Below, piece after piece: positions 1 to 11,040 of a DNA stretch of 64,000 bases. Position numbers and translations under genes: made by a program. Location: assembly GCF_002878395.1 (NCBI RefSeq), contig NC_061119.1:13159662-13223661 (forward strand), read 5' to 3'. Position 1 is the first letter of the stretch. Each line of letters begins with the position of its first letter. Below the pieces are notes generated by a model. That model made no database searches and had not been told where the DNA came from. It was given only the letters and a program-made list of their open reading frames with translations. The DNA is from Capsicum annuum (lineage: Eukaryota; Streptophyta; Magnoliopsida; Solanales; Solanaceae).

Positions 1-203
1 GGATTAGAGCGGAAAGAAGAAACCAAGAAATGGAACCGGAGTCGAGCGATGAGCTGAAACTTGAAGAAATTATGACTTCATGGGAGAACTCAGCAGAATC
101 AAGTCCAATGCATGATTTTGCCCCAGTTGACTTCGACTATCCTATGCAAGTTCCCATTAATATTAACATGAATGAGTTGGAAAAAATGATGCATAATTTG
201 TAG
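1..203 (+). CDS. 3'-terminal exon of an unrecognised host gene (partial)
   Basis: An open frame enters from the left edge at base 3 and runs 66 codons to a TAG at 201-203. The peptide is acidic and Met/Asn-rich. It has a Glu-rich stretch (MEPESSDELKLEEI), a Trp-containing segment (TSWENSAESSP) and ends in ELEKMMHNL. Such tails are common in plant transcription factors, but no diagnostic domain lies in the window, so I assign no function. A canonical AATAAA at 249-254, about 50 bases after the stop, supports a genuine gene end. The upstream exons are outside the window. Confidence 0.55.
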   Translation, partial: IRAERRNQEMEPESSDELKLEEIMTSWENSAESSPMHDFAPVDFDYPMQVPININMNELEKMMHNL

Positions 204-248
204 ATTTTTCATTCATGTAAATTATAAATTTTGAATTATTTTGCAATC

Positions 249-254
249 AATAAA
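249..254 (+). terminator. Polyadenylation signal AATAAA after the partial gene
   Basis: A perfect AATAAA 46 bases downstream of the stop at 201-203, in AT-rich sequence. Position and spacing fit a plant near-upstream element. Confidence 0.4.
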
Positions 255-419
255 ATTTCCCAAATTCATTCACTACTTAGTCCTTGCTTTTTATATTTTT
301 TCATTTAACGATTTAAAATTTTAAATTGAATTTCTAGTTTTCTACTTTAAATTAAAAAATTACTTCTAATATATTATTAATTTACTACCAAATATTATTA
401 ATTTATTATATTAAGTAGC

Positions 420-1215
420 ATATGTTTTGTATATTTGTGCATATATCTTCTATAGAAGTGTATATTTAGCGTATACATGTGTATATGTTTTATAAATTAG
501 TATATAAGTATATCTATATATATTGTAATGTATATATAATGTAGTATATTTTATAAGTAGTAGTATATATACATTGAATGGGGCGTATACACGTGTATAT
601 ATCTTCTATAGAAGTGTATATTTAACATATACATGTGTATATGTTTTATAAATTAATATATAAGTATATCTATATATATTGTAATGTATATATATTGTAT
701 TATATTTTATAAGTAGTAGTATATATACATTGAATAGTACGTACACACGTGAATATATCTTCTATAGAAGTGTATATTTAACGTATACATCTGTATATGT
801 TTTATAAATTAGTATATAAGTATATCTATATATATTGTAATGTATATATATTGCAGTATATTTTATAAGTAGTAGTATATATACATTGAATAGTGTGTAT
901 ACACATGTATATATCTTCTATAGAAGTGTATATTTAACATATACATGTGTATATGTTTTATAAATTAGAATATAACTATATCTATATATATTGTAATGTA
1001 TATATATTGTAGTATATTTTATAAATAGTAGTATATATACGTTGTATGGTGCATATACATGTGTATATATCTTGTATATTTAACGTATACATCTGTATAT
1101 GTTTTATAAATTAGTATATAAGTATATCTATATATATTGTAATGTATATATATTGCAGTATATTTTATAAGTAGTAGTATATATACATTGAATGGTGCGT
1201 ATGTATGAGTAATTG
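420..1215. repeat. 156-bp AT-rich tandem repeat, about 5 copies
   Basis: The landmark CTTCTATAGAAG recurs at 447, 603, 759 and 915. A shortened copy (CTTGTATA) follows at 1071, giving an exact 156-base period each time. Each unit is mostly TATA/GTATAC-type sequence and contains the palindrome CTTCTATAGAAG. Copies differ by point changes and by one deletion in the fifth copy. No coding potential. Looser relatives of the unit continue to about 1320. Confidence 0.9.
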
Positions 1216-1353
1216 ACTAATTGTGTATATGTGTATATATTTTTTAAATTCTAATGTAGTATATACAATATATAAGTGTATATATATTATTTAACATATT
1301 TATAATGTATATAGGTGGGTATATGTAATGTCTATTGAAAGAAAGTTTTTTTG

Positions 1354-1543
1354 TTATTTTTTGACCAGGCTTGACCGATTTTTTAACCAGATTTGACCGA
1401 GTTTTGGTGGGTTTGATCGGGATGGCCGGGTTAGGGTGGGCCCAGCCCGTCTAGCACCAAAACTGACCCGTAACCGGCCCTCAACCCGATTAAAATAGAA
1501 GGGCCGGTTCCGGGTTAGCCCGACCCGTTTGACACCCATACCT
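1354..1543 (-). mobile_element. hAT-like transposon end (single terminus)
   Basis: On the minus strand the segment starts near 1540 with GGTGTCAAACGGGTCGGGC and continues with many short CGGGTT/AACCCG and GGCCGG motifs. This is the look of hAT-superfamily ends in plants, whose termini often read (C)AGGGGTGTCAAA with clustered subterminal CGGG motifs. The local GC content is far above its surroundings. Only one end is seen, so it is a remnant. It abuts FAR-like coding sequence at about 1545, suggesting insertion into that gene. Confidence 0.5.
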
Positions 1544-1544
1544 T

Positions 1545-3260
1545 CGACAAAATCATGAAAGACTTGGCGTCTGAGAGGTACTACTTCTTATGAATATCAA
1601 TTAAGTATCATAAGTAAATTGCTCACAGTTCTTCAATCATTTTATCATTAAAGTCATTCTTAATTATATTAGTATGATTTATGATTGTTAATATAATACA
1701 ATAGGGCAAAGTTTTATGGATAGCAAGATACATATTGTGATCGAATGCTACTATTATGATTGTTAATCTTACAGAAAGTTTGTAATTGTTGATCATAATG
1801 AGTGAGGACTGAGGAACATCCATCTTGCTGCTAAACAGGATGGGATTGAACTTTTTAACTTATTAGATACTTTTTTATGAATGCACGTCTATTAAGTATT
1901 ATAAGTAAATTGCTTTCAGATGATGTTCAATCATTTGATAACTAAAGTCGCTCTTAATAGGGCAAAGTTATATGGATGGCAAGATACATACTCATTCACA
2001 AAGGCCATTGGTGAGATGATAATTGACAACATGAGGGAGGACATACCAATAGTCATTATTCGTCCCTCAGTAATAACTCGTAGTTATGAAGAACCTTTCC
2101 AGGATGGATACAAGGATTCAGGTACCTTAATTATTGTATTCAACTTTAATTTTCTTCTAATTTGTTAATTTTTTTCACAAAGTTTCTAATTTTTCATGTT
2201 CTTCTATCTCATAGGGTAATTGACCTCGTACTTATTTTCTATGGGAAAGGGGAATATCCATGTTGTTTTGGTGATCCAAGTAGTCTTGTTGATGTGGTAC
2301 GTATACCTTTTCAATAAATTATAGCTTTAAGGGTCAAAGTATGATACATTAATTCTAATGGAAATCTCTTTTTTTGTCTTTACATAATGATTCCTTACGC
2401 TACTAAACAATTACTAGTTTTCCATTAAAATTTTTCATTGAAAAATGTACAGTGGCTTTTCCTAGAGATATTTTGATTCAATTGAAAACATAGTAGTGCT
2501 TTCACACGATAAAATTAGGAAGCTTCCAATATTTCAATAAGAATCTGTTCTTCATATGTGTTTTTCCAATGAACTGATTCGGTGAGAAAATCATGTTTTG
2601 TAACACAAATCTTTTATTTATTTATGATGAGAAAACCCTCTATTTCAGTAGTGGTATGATTATGAAAATGTAATAACTTTATCCTGGTCTGGTCCAATAC
2701 CGAATCAACTTATAATCATGAAATCGACTAAATTCGCATGTTATATATTCATATTACTAATTCTTCTATCCCAGTTAAAGTGATGTTGAACTAAAAAAAA
2801 TAGATCATAAAAGCTAAAAAATAGCTATCATGCCATAAAAAACTTCATTATCTAACAACTTGTTCACTTGGTTTAATTAGGTTCCAGTTGATGTGGTTGT
2901 AAATACTACAACGGCTGCTATTGCCAAACATGGACACTTGCAAATTCCAGAGCTAAATGATGTCTATCATGCAACATCATCATATATGAATCCTTTATCA
3001 CTATCACAACTTTTCAACTATTGCTATGAATTTTTCAATTCTTCTCCTTCCGTTAACTCGAAAGGAGATCAAATGAAGATTAAGAAATGATATTTTTTGA
3101 CAATATGTCAGGCTTTTCGAATTATATTTTGGAGAAACTTCTCAAGGAACAAGAAGTACATGATTTATAGATGCAAATGCGTATTCAAAGGAAGGTGGAA
3201 TATTTTGAGAATTTTAGCAAGATTTATGATCCATATACGTTCTACAAAGGCTGGTATGAT
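1545..3260 (+). pseudogene. Fatty acyl-CoA reductase (alcohol-forming) pseudogene, C-terminal half of the NAD(P)-binding part onward
   Basis: Living FARs reduce very-long-chain acyl-CoAs to primary alcohols for wax, suberin or sporopollenin. Recognisable exons are: about 1548-1580 (IMKDLASER, a FAR motif); 1919-about 2122 (KLYGWQDTYSFTKAIGE, with the catalytic Tyr-X3-Lys at 1989-2003, then IPIVIIRPSVI); 2215-2296 (FYGKGEY... DPSSLVDV); 2881-3090 (VPVDVVVNTT, AAIAKHG, then a stop); and about 3092-3255 in another frame (KIYDPYTFYKG, typical of the FAR C-terminal domain). Splice sites such as gtg|gtacgt at 2297 and ttag|gttcc at 2881 survive. The N-terminal Rossmann glycine motif is missing. A stop plus frameshift at about 3088, a later in-frame stop, and a gypsy LTR at 3344 show it is dead. 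Confidence 0.85.
1585..1760 (+). repeat. Degenerate duplicate of a FAR intron-exon segment
   Basis: The block TTAAGTATCATAAGTAAATTGC (about 1602) to GGGCAAAGTTTTATGGATAGCAAGATACATA (about 1733) repeats the segment 1880-1991 that spans the end of a FAR intron and the start of the Tyr-X3-Lys exon. The left copy carries an extra piece of about 40 bases and many substitutions, so it no longer encodes the motif. It is a local direct duplication inside the pseudogene. Confidence 0.75.
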
Positions 3261-3343
3261 ACTTAATTCTTCTCAATACATTGTTTACTTATCATTATAA
3301 CGTTGTTTTCAAATATATAAAGGTGTCTTTATTGAAATGTACT

Positions 3344-4338
3344 TGTCACGATCCAAAAACAAGGGACATGATGACACCTGTCGCGGCATACCTTGACAAG
3401 CAAGTCTATCACCCAAATTGATATGAAAAGAAAAATAGACAGAAATACCCAAGGCTCGGCTCCTAGAACGAAGCCGAACCATACAAGTAATTATAACAAT
3501 GTGAAAAGAGCATATCCAAAATCACACATTCCCAAAATTAGGTGTCAATAGTATAAGAACTACTAATACAATCCATGAGTCAAATACATCAAAAAATAAC
3601 CACAAGGAACCATAACTGTCTCCGAATATTAATTAAAGACATAACTAGTATAAAAAGATAGAGGAGAACTTTGGACATATGAATGTCCAACCACTACCTT
3701 GAGTAAATCGAAGGCACTCAAAATCAACCAGTTTGAGGCGCACCAGAACCTGAATCTGCATCGGAAGGGTGAAGTAGGAGTGAGTACGGTCCACTTGTAC
3801 TTAGTAGATATCATAGGCCGACCGAGAAAAGTAGAAAATAAAGCATATAAAATACATACTAAGGGCACATCACCTACAATCATAAAATGTCCCATAATGG
3901 TATTCCATACCGCTTGCACTAATAATTCTAATATATCACATATTTTGCAACATCACACCAAGATAGAATACAAGTATGCATTATATCACATATAAGTAGA
4001 ACAAGGGGAACATGCACATACAAGATCATCAAATACAAGTAAAAGAAGATAAGACAATTACATAGATGACAATTCAATATGGAAACAACACAATATAAAC
4101 ACAATAAAGTAAGTGCAATGTATATGATGATGATGATTATACACGAGATTGTCGCACAATCTCAGGGATCATTGCATAATCCCCGTATGCACCTATGGAG
4201 GCAAGCCTCCCAACGTAGGACCCATGGGGGGTTCGTCAACCCGTATACAATCTACATATCTCATATGTCCTTTCCGGCACATCCCTCGAGGAGGTGGTGT
4301 TGCCAGTGTTACTTAGGTGTTGCCATGATGGTACCAAT
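3344..4338 (-). mobile_element. Truncated Ty3-gypsy LTR, minus orientation (family B)
   Basis: It starts at 3344 with TGTCACGATCC, the reverse complement of a common solanaceous gypsy LTR end (GGGTCGTGACA). About 970 bases align by eye with 15108-16059 plus 18621-18720, including the AGAACGAAGC(C/T)GAACCATACAAGTA block and the GATGATGAT run. No reading frame is conserved. The match stops near 4338, where it abuts the 40-bp array of a different element, so the right part has been lost. Confidence 0.75.
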
Positions 4339-4339
4339 G

Positions 4340-6040
4340 TTTTGTACCCCTAAGAACAGGGTGATGAAATTATAAGTTAGGAGCCCGCCTGAAGAACAGG
4401 GCGATGAAATTAAAATCTAGGAGCCCGTCTGAAGAATAGGGTGATGAAATTGTAAGTCAGGACCCCGCCTTAAGAACAGGGCGATGAAATTGCAAGTCAG
4501 AAGCCCACCTGAAGAATAAGGCGATGAAATTGAAAGTCAGGAGCCTGCCTGAAGAACAGAGTAATAAAATAGCAAGTCAGGAGCCCGCCTAAAGAACAGG
4601 GCGACGAAATTGAAAGTCAGGAGCCGCCTGAAAAACAGGTTGATAAAATGGCAAGTCAGGAGCCCACCTGAAGAACAGGGTGATGAAATTGCAATTTAGG
4701 AGCCCGCCTGAAGAACAGGGTGATGAAATTATAAGTTAGGAACCCGCCTGAAGAACAAAGTGATGAAATGGTAAGTCAGGAGCCGGTCTGAAGAACAGGG
4801 TAGTGAAATGGCAATATAGGAGCCCGATTGAAGAACAGGGTGATAAAATGGTTAGTTAGGAGATCGCCTAAAGAACAAGGTGATGAAATTACAAGTCAGG
4901 AAACCGCCTGAAGAACATGGTGGTGAAATAGCAAGTTAGGAGCCCGCCTGAAGAACAGGGTGATGAAATTAAAAGTTAGGAGCCCGCCTAAAAAACAGGG
5001 TGATGAAATTGTAAGTCAGGAGCTCGCCTGAAGAACGAGATAATGAAATGGCAAGTCAAGAGCCTGCCTGAAGTACAGGGTGATTAAATGACAAGTCAGG
5101 AGCCCCCCTGAAGAACATGTTGATGAAATTAAAAGTCGAGATCCCGCCTAAAAAATAGGGTGATGAAATAGCAAGTCAGGAGCCCGCCTGAAGAACAGGG
5201 CACTAAAATTAAAAGTCAGGAGCCCACCTAAAGAACACGGTGATCAAGTTGAAAGTCAGGAGCCCGCCTGAAGAATAGGGTGCTGAAATTGTAAGTTAGG
5301 AGCTTGCCTGAAGAACAGGGTGCAAATCAGGATTCCGCCTGAAGAAAAGAGTGATGAAATTACAAATCAAAAGCCCGCTTGAAGAACGGGGTGATGAAAT
5401 GGATAGTCAGGAGGCTACTTGAAGAACAGGGTGATTAAATGGCAAGTCAGGAGCCCCCTAAAGAACAGGGTGATGAAATTGTAAGTCAGGAGCCCGCCTG
5501 AAGAATAGGGTGATGAAATTGCAGATCAGGAGCCCTCTTGAAGAACAGAGTGATAAAATAGCAAGTTAAGAGCCCGCCTGAAGAATAGGGCGATGAAATT
5601 GTAAGTCAGAAGCCCGCTTGAAGAACAAGGTGATGAAATTGAAAATTAGGAGCCCACCTGAAGAACAGGGTGATAAAATGGCAAGTCAGGAGCTCACCTG
5701 AAGAATAGGGTGATGAAATTGCAAGGCGAGAGCTTTCTCGGAGAATAGAGTGAGGAAATTGCAAATCAAGAGCTCGCCTGAAGAACATAGTAATGAAATT
5801 ACAAGTCAGAAGCCCGCCTGAAGAGCAGGGTGATGAAATTACAAGTCAGGAGCCCGCCTGAAGAACGGGGTGATGAAATTAAAAGTCAGGAGCCCGCCTG
5901 GAGAATACAGTGAAGAAATTGAAAGTCGAGCAACAGAGTGAAAAAATTGAAAGTCAAGCGACAAGGTGAAGAAATTGGAAACCGAGCAACAAAGTGAAGA
6001 AATTATAAGTCAGGAACCCGCCTAAAAAATAGGGTGAAGA
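4340..6040. repeat. 40-bp tandem array (about 42 copies) in an Ogre/Tat-type 3' untranslated region
   Basis: The unit reads roughly GAGCCCGCCTGAAGAACAGG followed by GTGATGAAATTGCAAGTCAG, spaced 40 bases (for example starts at 4381, 4421, 4461, 4501, 4541, 4581). Occasional units are 39 bases or shorter. Copies diverge by several substitutions and become irregular after 5900. The unit contains a CAGG...CCTG inverted pair. No frame is preserved, because 40 is not a multiple of three and stops are frequent. Tat/Ogre retrotransposons are known for tandem repeats between pol and the 3' LTR, and a polypurine tract and LTR follow here at 6511-6524. Confidence 0.9.
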
Positions 6041-6523
6041 TTTTCAAATTCAAGTTCAAATTCTGAAGTACCACTGACATAACTTGGTCAGTTTTTGAGT
6101 TTATCTCCTACATCAAATTTTGTATGGAGCCCAAAGAAGATCAGATCTTTCATCAATTTTGAAAGCATCAGAAACTCAAGTCAAGAGTCCAAAAGAAGCT
6201 GTATAGATAGGGCTTTTGTAATTATATTTATCCTTTTAACTTATAATTTTTCATTTTTGATGTAATGATAGAGCTGCGGTATGGAAACACAACGGGACTT
6301 CACTCGACTCTCCAACTCAGTATGGTCCCTTTCCTTCCAATCCTTTGAGATACTTGTGACTCAATCCCCTCATAATCTGGGTAAGAAGGATGTCCAAAAT
6401 CAAGAATCAATTGCATTTCTTTCTTCTATTTCCTTCTTTTGAATAACAGTTAGGACAAAATTCTATCTCATTGTCTATTTTTTTTGTCTGAAAACACTTT
6501 GTGTTTACACCCAAAAAGGGACA
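6041..6523 (+). other. 3' internal tail and polypurine tract of the Ogre-like element
   Basis: Unique non-coding sequence between the 40-bp array and the LTR. It ends in the purine-rich run AAAAAGGGACA at 6513-6523 directly before the LTR TG, the expected place for the plus-strand primer (polypurine tract) of an LTR retrotransposon. Confidence 0.65.
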
Positions 6524-8159
6524 TGATGTAGATATGTATTTTTGTCCCTCCCCAAATTATTTTTTACCCCGTCATACCAAGTACCTTCTCCTATATGATA
6601 ATTTTCACTCATAACAAATACAACAAATTCTTAACAACTAACACCTCATCCTAACAAATTCACCACCCACCCTAACTAATTTTGCCACCTCATACCCCAC
6701 ACCTATACCCCTTACCATTACCCTATACCTCTATACCCCTGGACCCCCTACCTCAACCCTACCCACGTGACCCCCACCTACCTTTTTTCTACGTTTTTTC
6801 CCATCACCTTCTTGACATATACATACAAACCAATACAATAAAAATAAAGGGACACAAATAATTAGCATACACCATACACACACACACCGCCACCATATAC
6901 ATAAAAACATAGTCATAGACGACACACTACGCACACCAAAAAATGTACACACACAGTGAAGAGAGAAATGAATAAAGAAAATTGAGAGAGGGCCGGAGAG
7001 AATATAGACTGAGAGATCGAGTGAAGAGAAATTAAGAGAAATCGAAGAACAGTATGGAAATTGGCCAGAATCAGTGAGAAATAGTGAGAAAAATAGTTTT
7101 TCCAGTGATGTACCACTGGAAACGTCGCCGTTCCAGGTTTTTTTGACCTTTTTCCTCTATTTTTGTTACTGTCGAAGCTCACCGGAGCTCCAACGAAGTG
7201 CAAAAAATAACCCAGCGCTGATTCCAGTGGGAATCGGCCAAACTCGAATGGAAATCATTGATTTTGGGGTTCGTATCGACGTTTTTTGAGTTGGGTTTGA
7301 TTTCTGTTCGGGTTTGCGGGTCTTGATACCGAGCTGGTGTCGTCCATTTTGGGTTTTTTCACCAATTTCCAAACCTGTTCGATGGTATTTCTCGATACCA
7401 AATCGAATTGATTTGAAATGTTTATTGACTTTCTTGAAGGCGGTAGTATCATGATTAGGCCGTCAAATGGATAGGCAAACGATAGGGGGTAGACAGATTT
7501 AGAAACTATGAGTTATTGAATGCTTGAAATATTGTTGAATGGTTTTGGTCTTATAGAATTGGAAAAATGTATTCATTTAGCCGGGGAATACCCCGAAGTT
7601 ATTTGTATCTATTTACCAGAGAATACCTTAAAGTATCATTTATACAAAGAAGACTCGTGATCAAGGCCCGAGGTGTCAGGTAAAGTATTGGAGCGTAGTT
7701 TAGGATTAGTGTAGGTCAGCGTAGGTTTATATTTCAATACCTTTTTATTTGGGTCTATAATAAATTGTACTTGACACTAATTTTGTTTTTTTTTGTTTGA
7801 TTGTTTGTTTCGTGTTTATGTGTTTGTTGGTTTATATATTCATAGCGTTCATGTTAGCTAATATACTCTACAGAGCGACCGTGGTCGAACCACGGGATCG
7901 AAGGGTGCCTAACACCTTCCCCTCGGTCAACAAAATTCCTTAGCTAGAATCTTTGTTCGCAAACCAATTTAAAAGAGTCAAAATCATTTTGAAAAAGGAT
8001 TTCAAAGGTGTCTTGGCACACCCTTTTTATGCCAAGTGGCGATTCTGAGTTTAACTGTAAGTAATCCTTTTTGAAATAAATTTTTCATTTTTGTCACTTA
8101 ATAATAAAGACCTTTTCAAACTTAAAAAATATATTTTTTGGTGAAAAAGGGGTGTGACA
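6524..8159 (+). mobile_element. 3' LTR of an Ogre/Tat-like Ty3-gypsy element
   Basis: Begins TGATGTAGATATG after a polypurine tract and ends GGGTGTGACA at 8159 (1636 bases, TG...CA). The downstream part carries GGGTGCCTAACACCTTCCCC at about 7905 and GCCAAGTGGCGATTCTGAG at about 8031, blocks that I recall as typical of solanaceous Ogre-type LTRs. A promoter-like AT-rich stretch with TATACATAAAA lies near 6894. Short open frames inside are not conserved genes. Its 5' LTR and gag-pol are absent, so this is the 3' portion of a truncated element. Confidence 0.75.
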
Positions 8160-8394
8160 AATAAAAAAGAAAACAAAAATACAAAAATATGAGTCATGCC
8201 ACGACCAAAACAAAGGCGCTCCCACTTTTTCTTAATGTTATTTTGTTGTTTTTGTTTAGTGTACACGAATGAGAGAATTCAACGAAAATAGATGAGAATT
8301 AAAATCAGGCGAATGTCATATCAAAGTATGAAATCAGGTTTGTAAAAGGTGTTTGCAGGTGAGGTATAAAACAAGGTAAGAAAGGTGTGTTGAG
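8160..8394. other. Spacer after the Ogre LTR; no feature recognised
   Basis: AT-rich, non-coding sequence between the Ogre LTR end and the first U3-type module. It probably belongs to the next LTR element, but no clear TG terminus was found. Confidence 0.3.
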
Positions 8395-8650
8395 ATGCAC
8401 GGAAAGTCGACTTCTAGTGATTCACCACGATAGCACCGCATCATGGTGAGGTGATAAAACTTAAAATGAACTTTCCAGTGACTCACCGTGATAGCACCGA
8501 GTCGTGGTGAGGTGATAAACCTCACTATTCAACTTCAAGTATCTCACGCAATAACACCGCATCGCGGTGAGTATCACTTTTGGAAAAAAGTTTCATTAAT
8601 TTGTCGGGTTTAACCCGACCTGACCCGAATCAATTTGTCCCCTCTATAAG
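8395..8650 (+). promoter_or_regulatory. LTR-type promoter: three ~62-bp CACCG/CGGTG modules followed by a TATA box
   Basis: Three tandem modules occupy about 8405-8570. Each has the form TTCCAGTGACTCACCGTGATA then GCACCGAGTCGTGGTGAGG, a loose inverted repeat (CACC...GGTG). They are followed by TATAAG at 8645-8650 and a CT-rich leader (CTCTCTCTAAACCCTAG). The order matches U3-TATA-R of an LTR. Related modules occur at 13105-13410, 16258-16555 and 21295-21400. Confidence 0.55.
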
Positions 8651-8796
8651 TACACCCAAACCCACTTAATTTTCTCTCTCTAAACCCTAGCACCCCGACC
8701 CCCCACCCCAAATCCCTTTAAAATATTTTCTCTCTTATTTTCTTAGACTACAAAAGCTTAGAACAAGATACTCCTTTTTTTCTCACTTCACATCAG

Positions 8797-9782
8797 GTAA
8801 GTGCTTCTTGTTTATTCCCTGTAGTTGATGGCAATTTTGGACTTCGTTATAATGCTTGGTTTTTGGCTATGTGAATAAATTGTTATATGCATTTTGATGT
8901 TTCAAACATATGTGAAGTGTGTTTTGCATTATTTAGCATTACTTCATGTATGTACTTGACTTCTCTACAAATGGGTCAACTTGGTTGATGACTGAGCTTT
9001 AAGGTTAATTTGGAATTGTTATCTACTGGTGAAATTAAATTAATTTGGGGGTAGAAATGGTGTATGCACTGCTTGAACTTGTTTAGCGTAGGGGAGTGCA
9101 TCACAAGAAAGGGAATTCTGAGTACCTTTCTTGGCTACAATACATATCGTAGTGCGTGACTAAGTGTGGGGTGATCCCAAATTGTGATTGTGCTAAGTGA
9201 CTGTTGATTTTCCATTGCAAGAGTGTGTGTTATTTTGCAAAGAAGGCGTGCAATATGTTAAATCTACTTAATTGTGTATTGCCAGTGATGGTGTATGATG
9301 TGTTTTTACTTGATGTAACCCTATGTATGTGTAACTTAGGAACATAATTGTGGATAGACATTGGCTGCACTTGATTTGAGTAGTTGTTACAAATTGTGGT
9401 ATGTCTACCAGTGAATTGATTCCATAATTGTCATTGTGCTTGAACTTGTGTAATGATGTCTAGTTCAAAATATTTATATGCGTGAATGTTAGTTTGGTTT
9501 GACTGAAATAATGTGCACATAGAGTTGTTTTGATAAAGTAATGTGGATTGTCACTGCCATATGATGGAATAATGGGAGGAATTAATCATTGCCTGATTTT
9601 TGAAAAAGCTGTGCTTGTGCGAAGTGCATTGATTAGGGGAAGTCTGAGTACCCTAGTCCTGTACTTACGCACCTTTGCTAGCAACTAAGTGTGGGATATC
9701 CTTAACACCCATCCATACTTAGTTAGGCTAACACATTAAAGGACTCATGGCTTACTAGTTTGTTGCGTGTGCTGATTGACAG
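8797..9782 (+). other. Predicted leader intron of the plant-transposon-type ORF
   Basis: The donor catcag|GTAAGTGC at 8797 and the acceptor ttgAC AG| at 9782 bracket 986 bases of T-rich, non-coding sequence, placed between the TATA/CT-rich leader and the ATG at 9788. This is inference from splice consensus only. Alternatively this whole stretch is the 3' part of a 5' LTR plus untranslated leader. Confidence 0.35.
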
Positions 9783-9787
9783 GTACT

Positions 9788-11040
9788 ATGGATCGTAGAC
9801 AATAAAAAGGAAAGGACAAAGCTGGGACCTCTGAGCCATCAAAGAAAAGAGTCAGGCAGACTGACAGAGTACCACGAGCTCCAGCAGTCCCTCGTAGTCA
9901 GGCAAGGAGGTTTGTATATAAGGAGGTCAACGTAGCTAGCAAGAAGTGGTATTCAAAACACCTTGACACTAAGTACATCCCGAAAGTGTTTATCAATAGG
10001 AAAGATTATAGTGTGAGTACCCTAGCATGGTTCACCGAATTGAGTAGCTGAATATGGCCTTTGTGTTTGACCATCCTATGGAGTGTAATTTGTACCTCTT
10101 ACGGGAGTTTTATGCCAACTGGGACCCGAGAGACCCAAACCATGAAGTGAAGATCCGTGGAAAAGTGGTCACATTTACAGCTAAGGACCTAAATGACTTG
10201 TTAGGTACACCAGAAGCTGATGCGGTGCAGTTGAGGCAGCTGATCATTACCCCTCCATATACCCATACCCGAAACTTCTTGTGTGGAACAAGATCTGCTG
10301 CTTGCCGGACTAGGCAGTGAGGCACTAGTCTTCATTCATCCTTCCCTAAAGCTCAAATAAATAGGGAGGCACGCATGTGGGGAAAAATTGTCTATCATTG
10401 CCTTATTCAAAGGCAAATACATGACGGAAGTCACACGTGACAGGGTTTGTTGGATATATGCTCTTATGTGTAATGATGTTGACGTCAATGTAGGTGTTGT
10501 GATCTTCTCTACAATGAAAAAGATGCGTTACCATGAGGAGCGCCGAAACAGTTTTGGATGATTATTGATCAGGTTCTTGAGGAGGCACAGGGTGGAGGAA
10601 GAAGATTAAGATTACAAGTTGGTGGTGGATACTCGTTCGATTGATGTGACTAGAGTTAGGAGCAGAGCTGGAGCTCATGGCCTGATCCTTACTATGCTCG
10701 AGTGTCAAGCTTGGACTGATGAGATTACTGCAAGAATGTACAAACTGCAGATGCTACAGCTGCGAGTAGGGGGAGACTGGCAACAGAGCTGGAAATTCAT
10801 GCAGTGGAGTTGGATTACCCGCTGGGTCACGATGCAAGGACGTTGCTGCAGATAGGGCCATAGTTTGTTGAGCCTATTGATGATGACGTGCCTATCGATG
10901 AGGAGAGGCAGTTGCGTGATTCAGATATTGAATCGGAGGACGACGAACAGCCTGATATGGAAGAAGCAGATGACGATGCAGAGGAGGATGCCGATGATGA
11001 TGAAGCTAATGATGCAGATAATGACATGGCTGATGCCTGA
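9788..11040 (+). pseudogene. Retroelement ORF with a putative plant transposon protein domain (PF20167-like), broken
   Basis: The ATG at 9788 is followed by a stop after five codons. The frame then reads a basic Lys/Arg-rich segment to about 10048 (ASKKWYSKHLD... FINRKDYS). After a frameshift it continues at 10054-10320 with LYLLREFYANWDPRDP and IRGKVVTFTAKDLNDLLGTP. This REFYANW...VRGxxVxF...N.LLG pattern is characteristic of ORFs annotated as 'putative plant transposon protein' in Athila-like elements. Further pieces with stops and shifts (NREARMWGKIVYHCL, VTRDRV) continue, and an acidic tail (ESEDDEQPDMEEADDD...) ends at a TGA, 11038-11040. The domain's function is unknown. Several lesions show it is inactive. 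Confidence 0.7.

Noticed and set aside
4340..6040. Regular 40-bp repeat resembling a CRISPR array
   Set aside because: Units are contiguous without unique spacers, diverge gradually, and sit in a plant retrotransposon 3' region.
6731..7452. Several overlapping frames on both strands
   Set aside because: All lie within the Ogre-like LTR and match no family.
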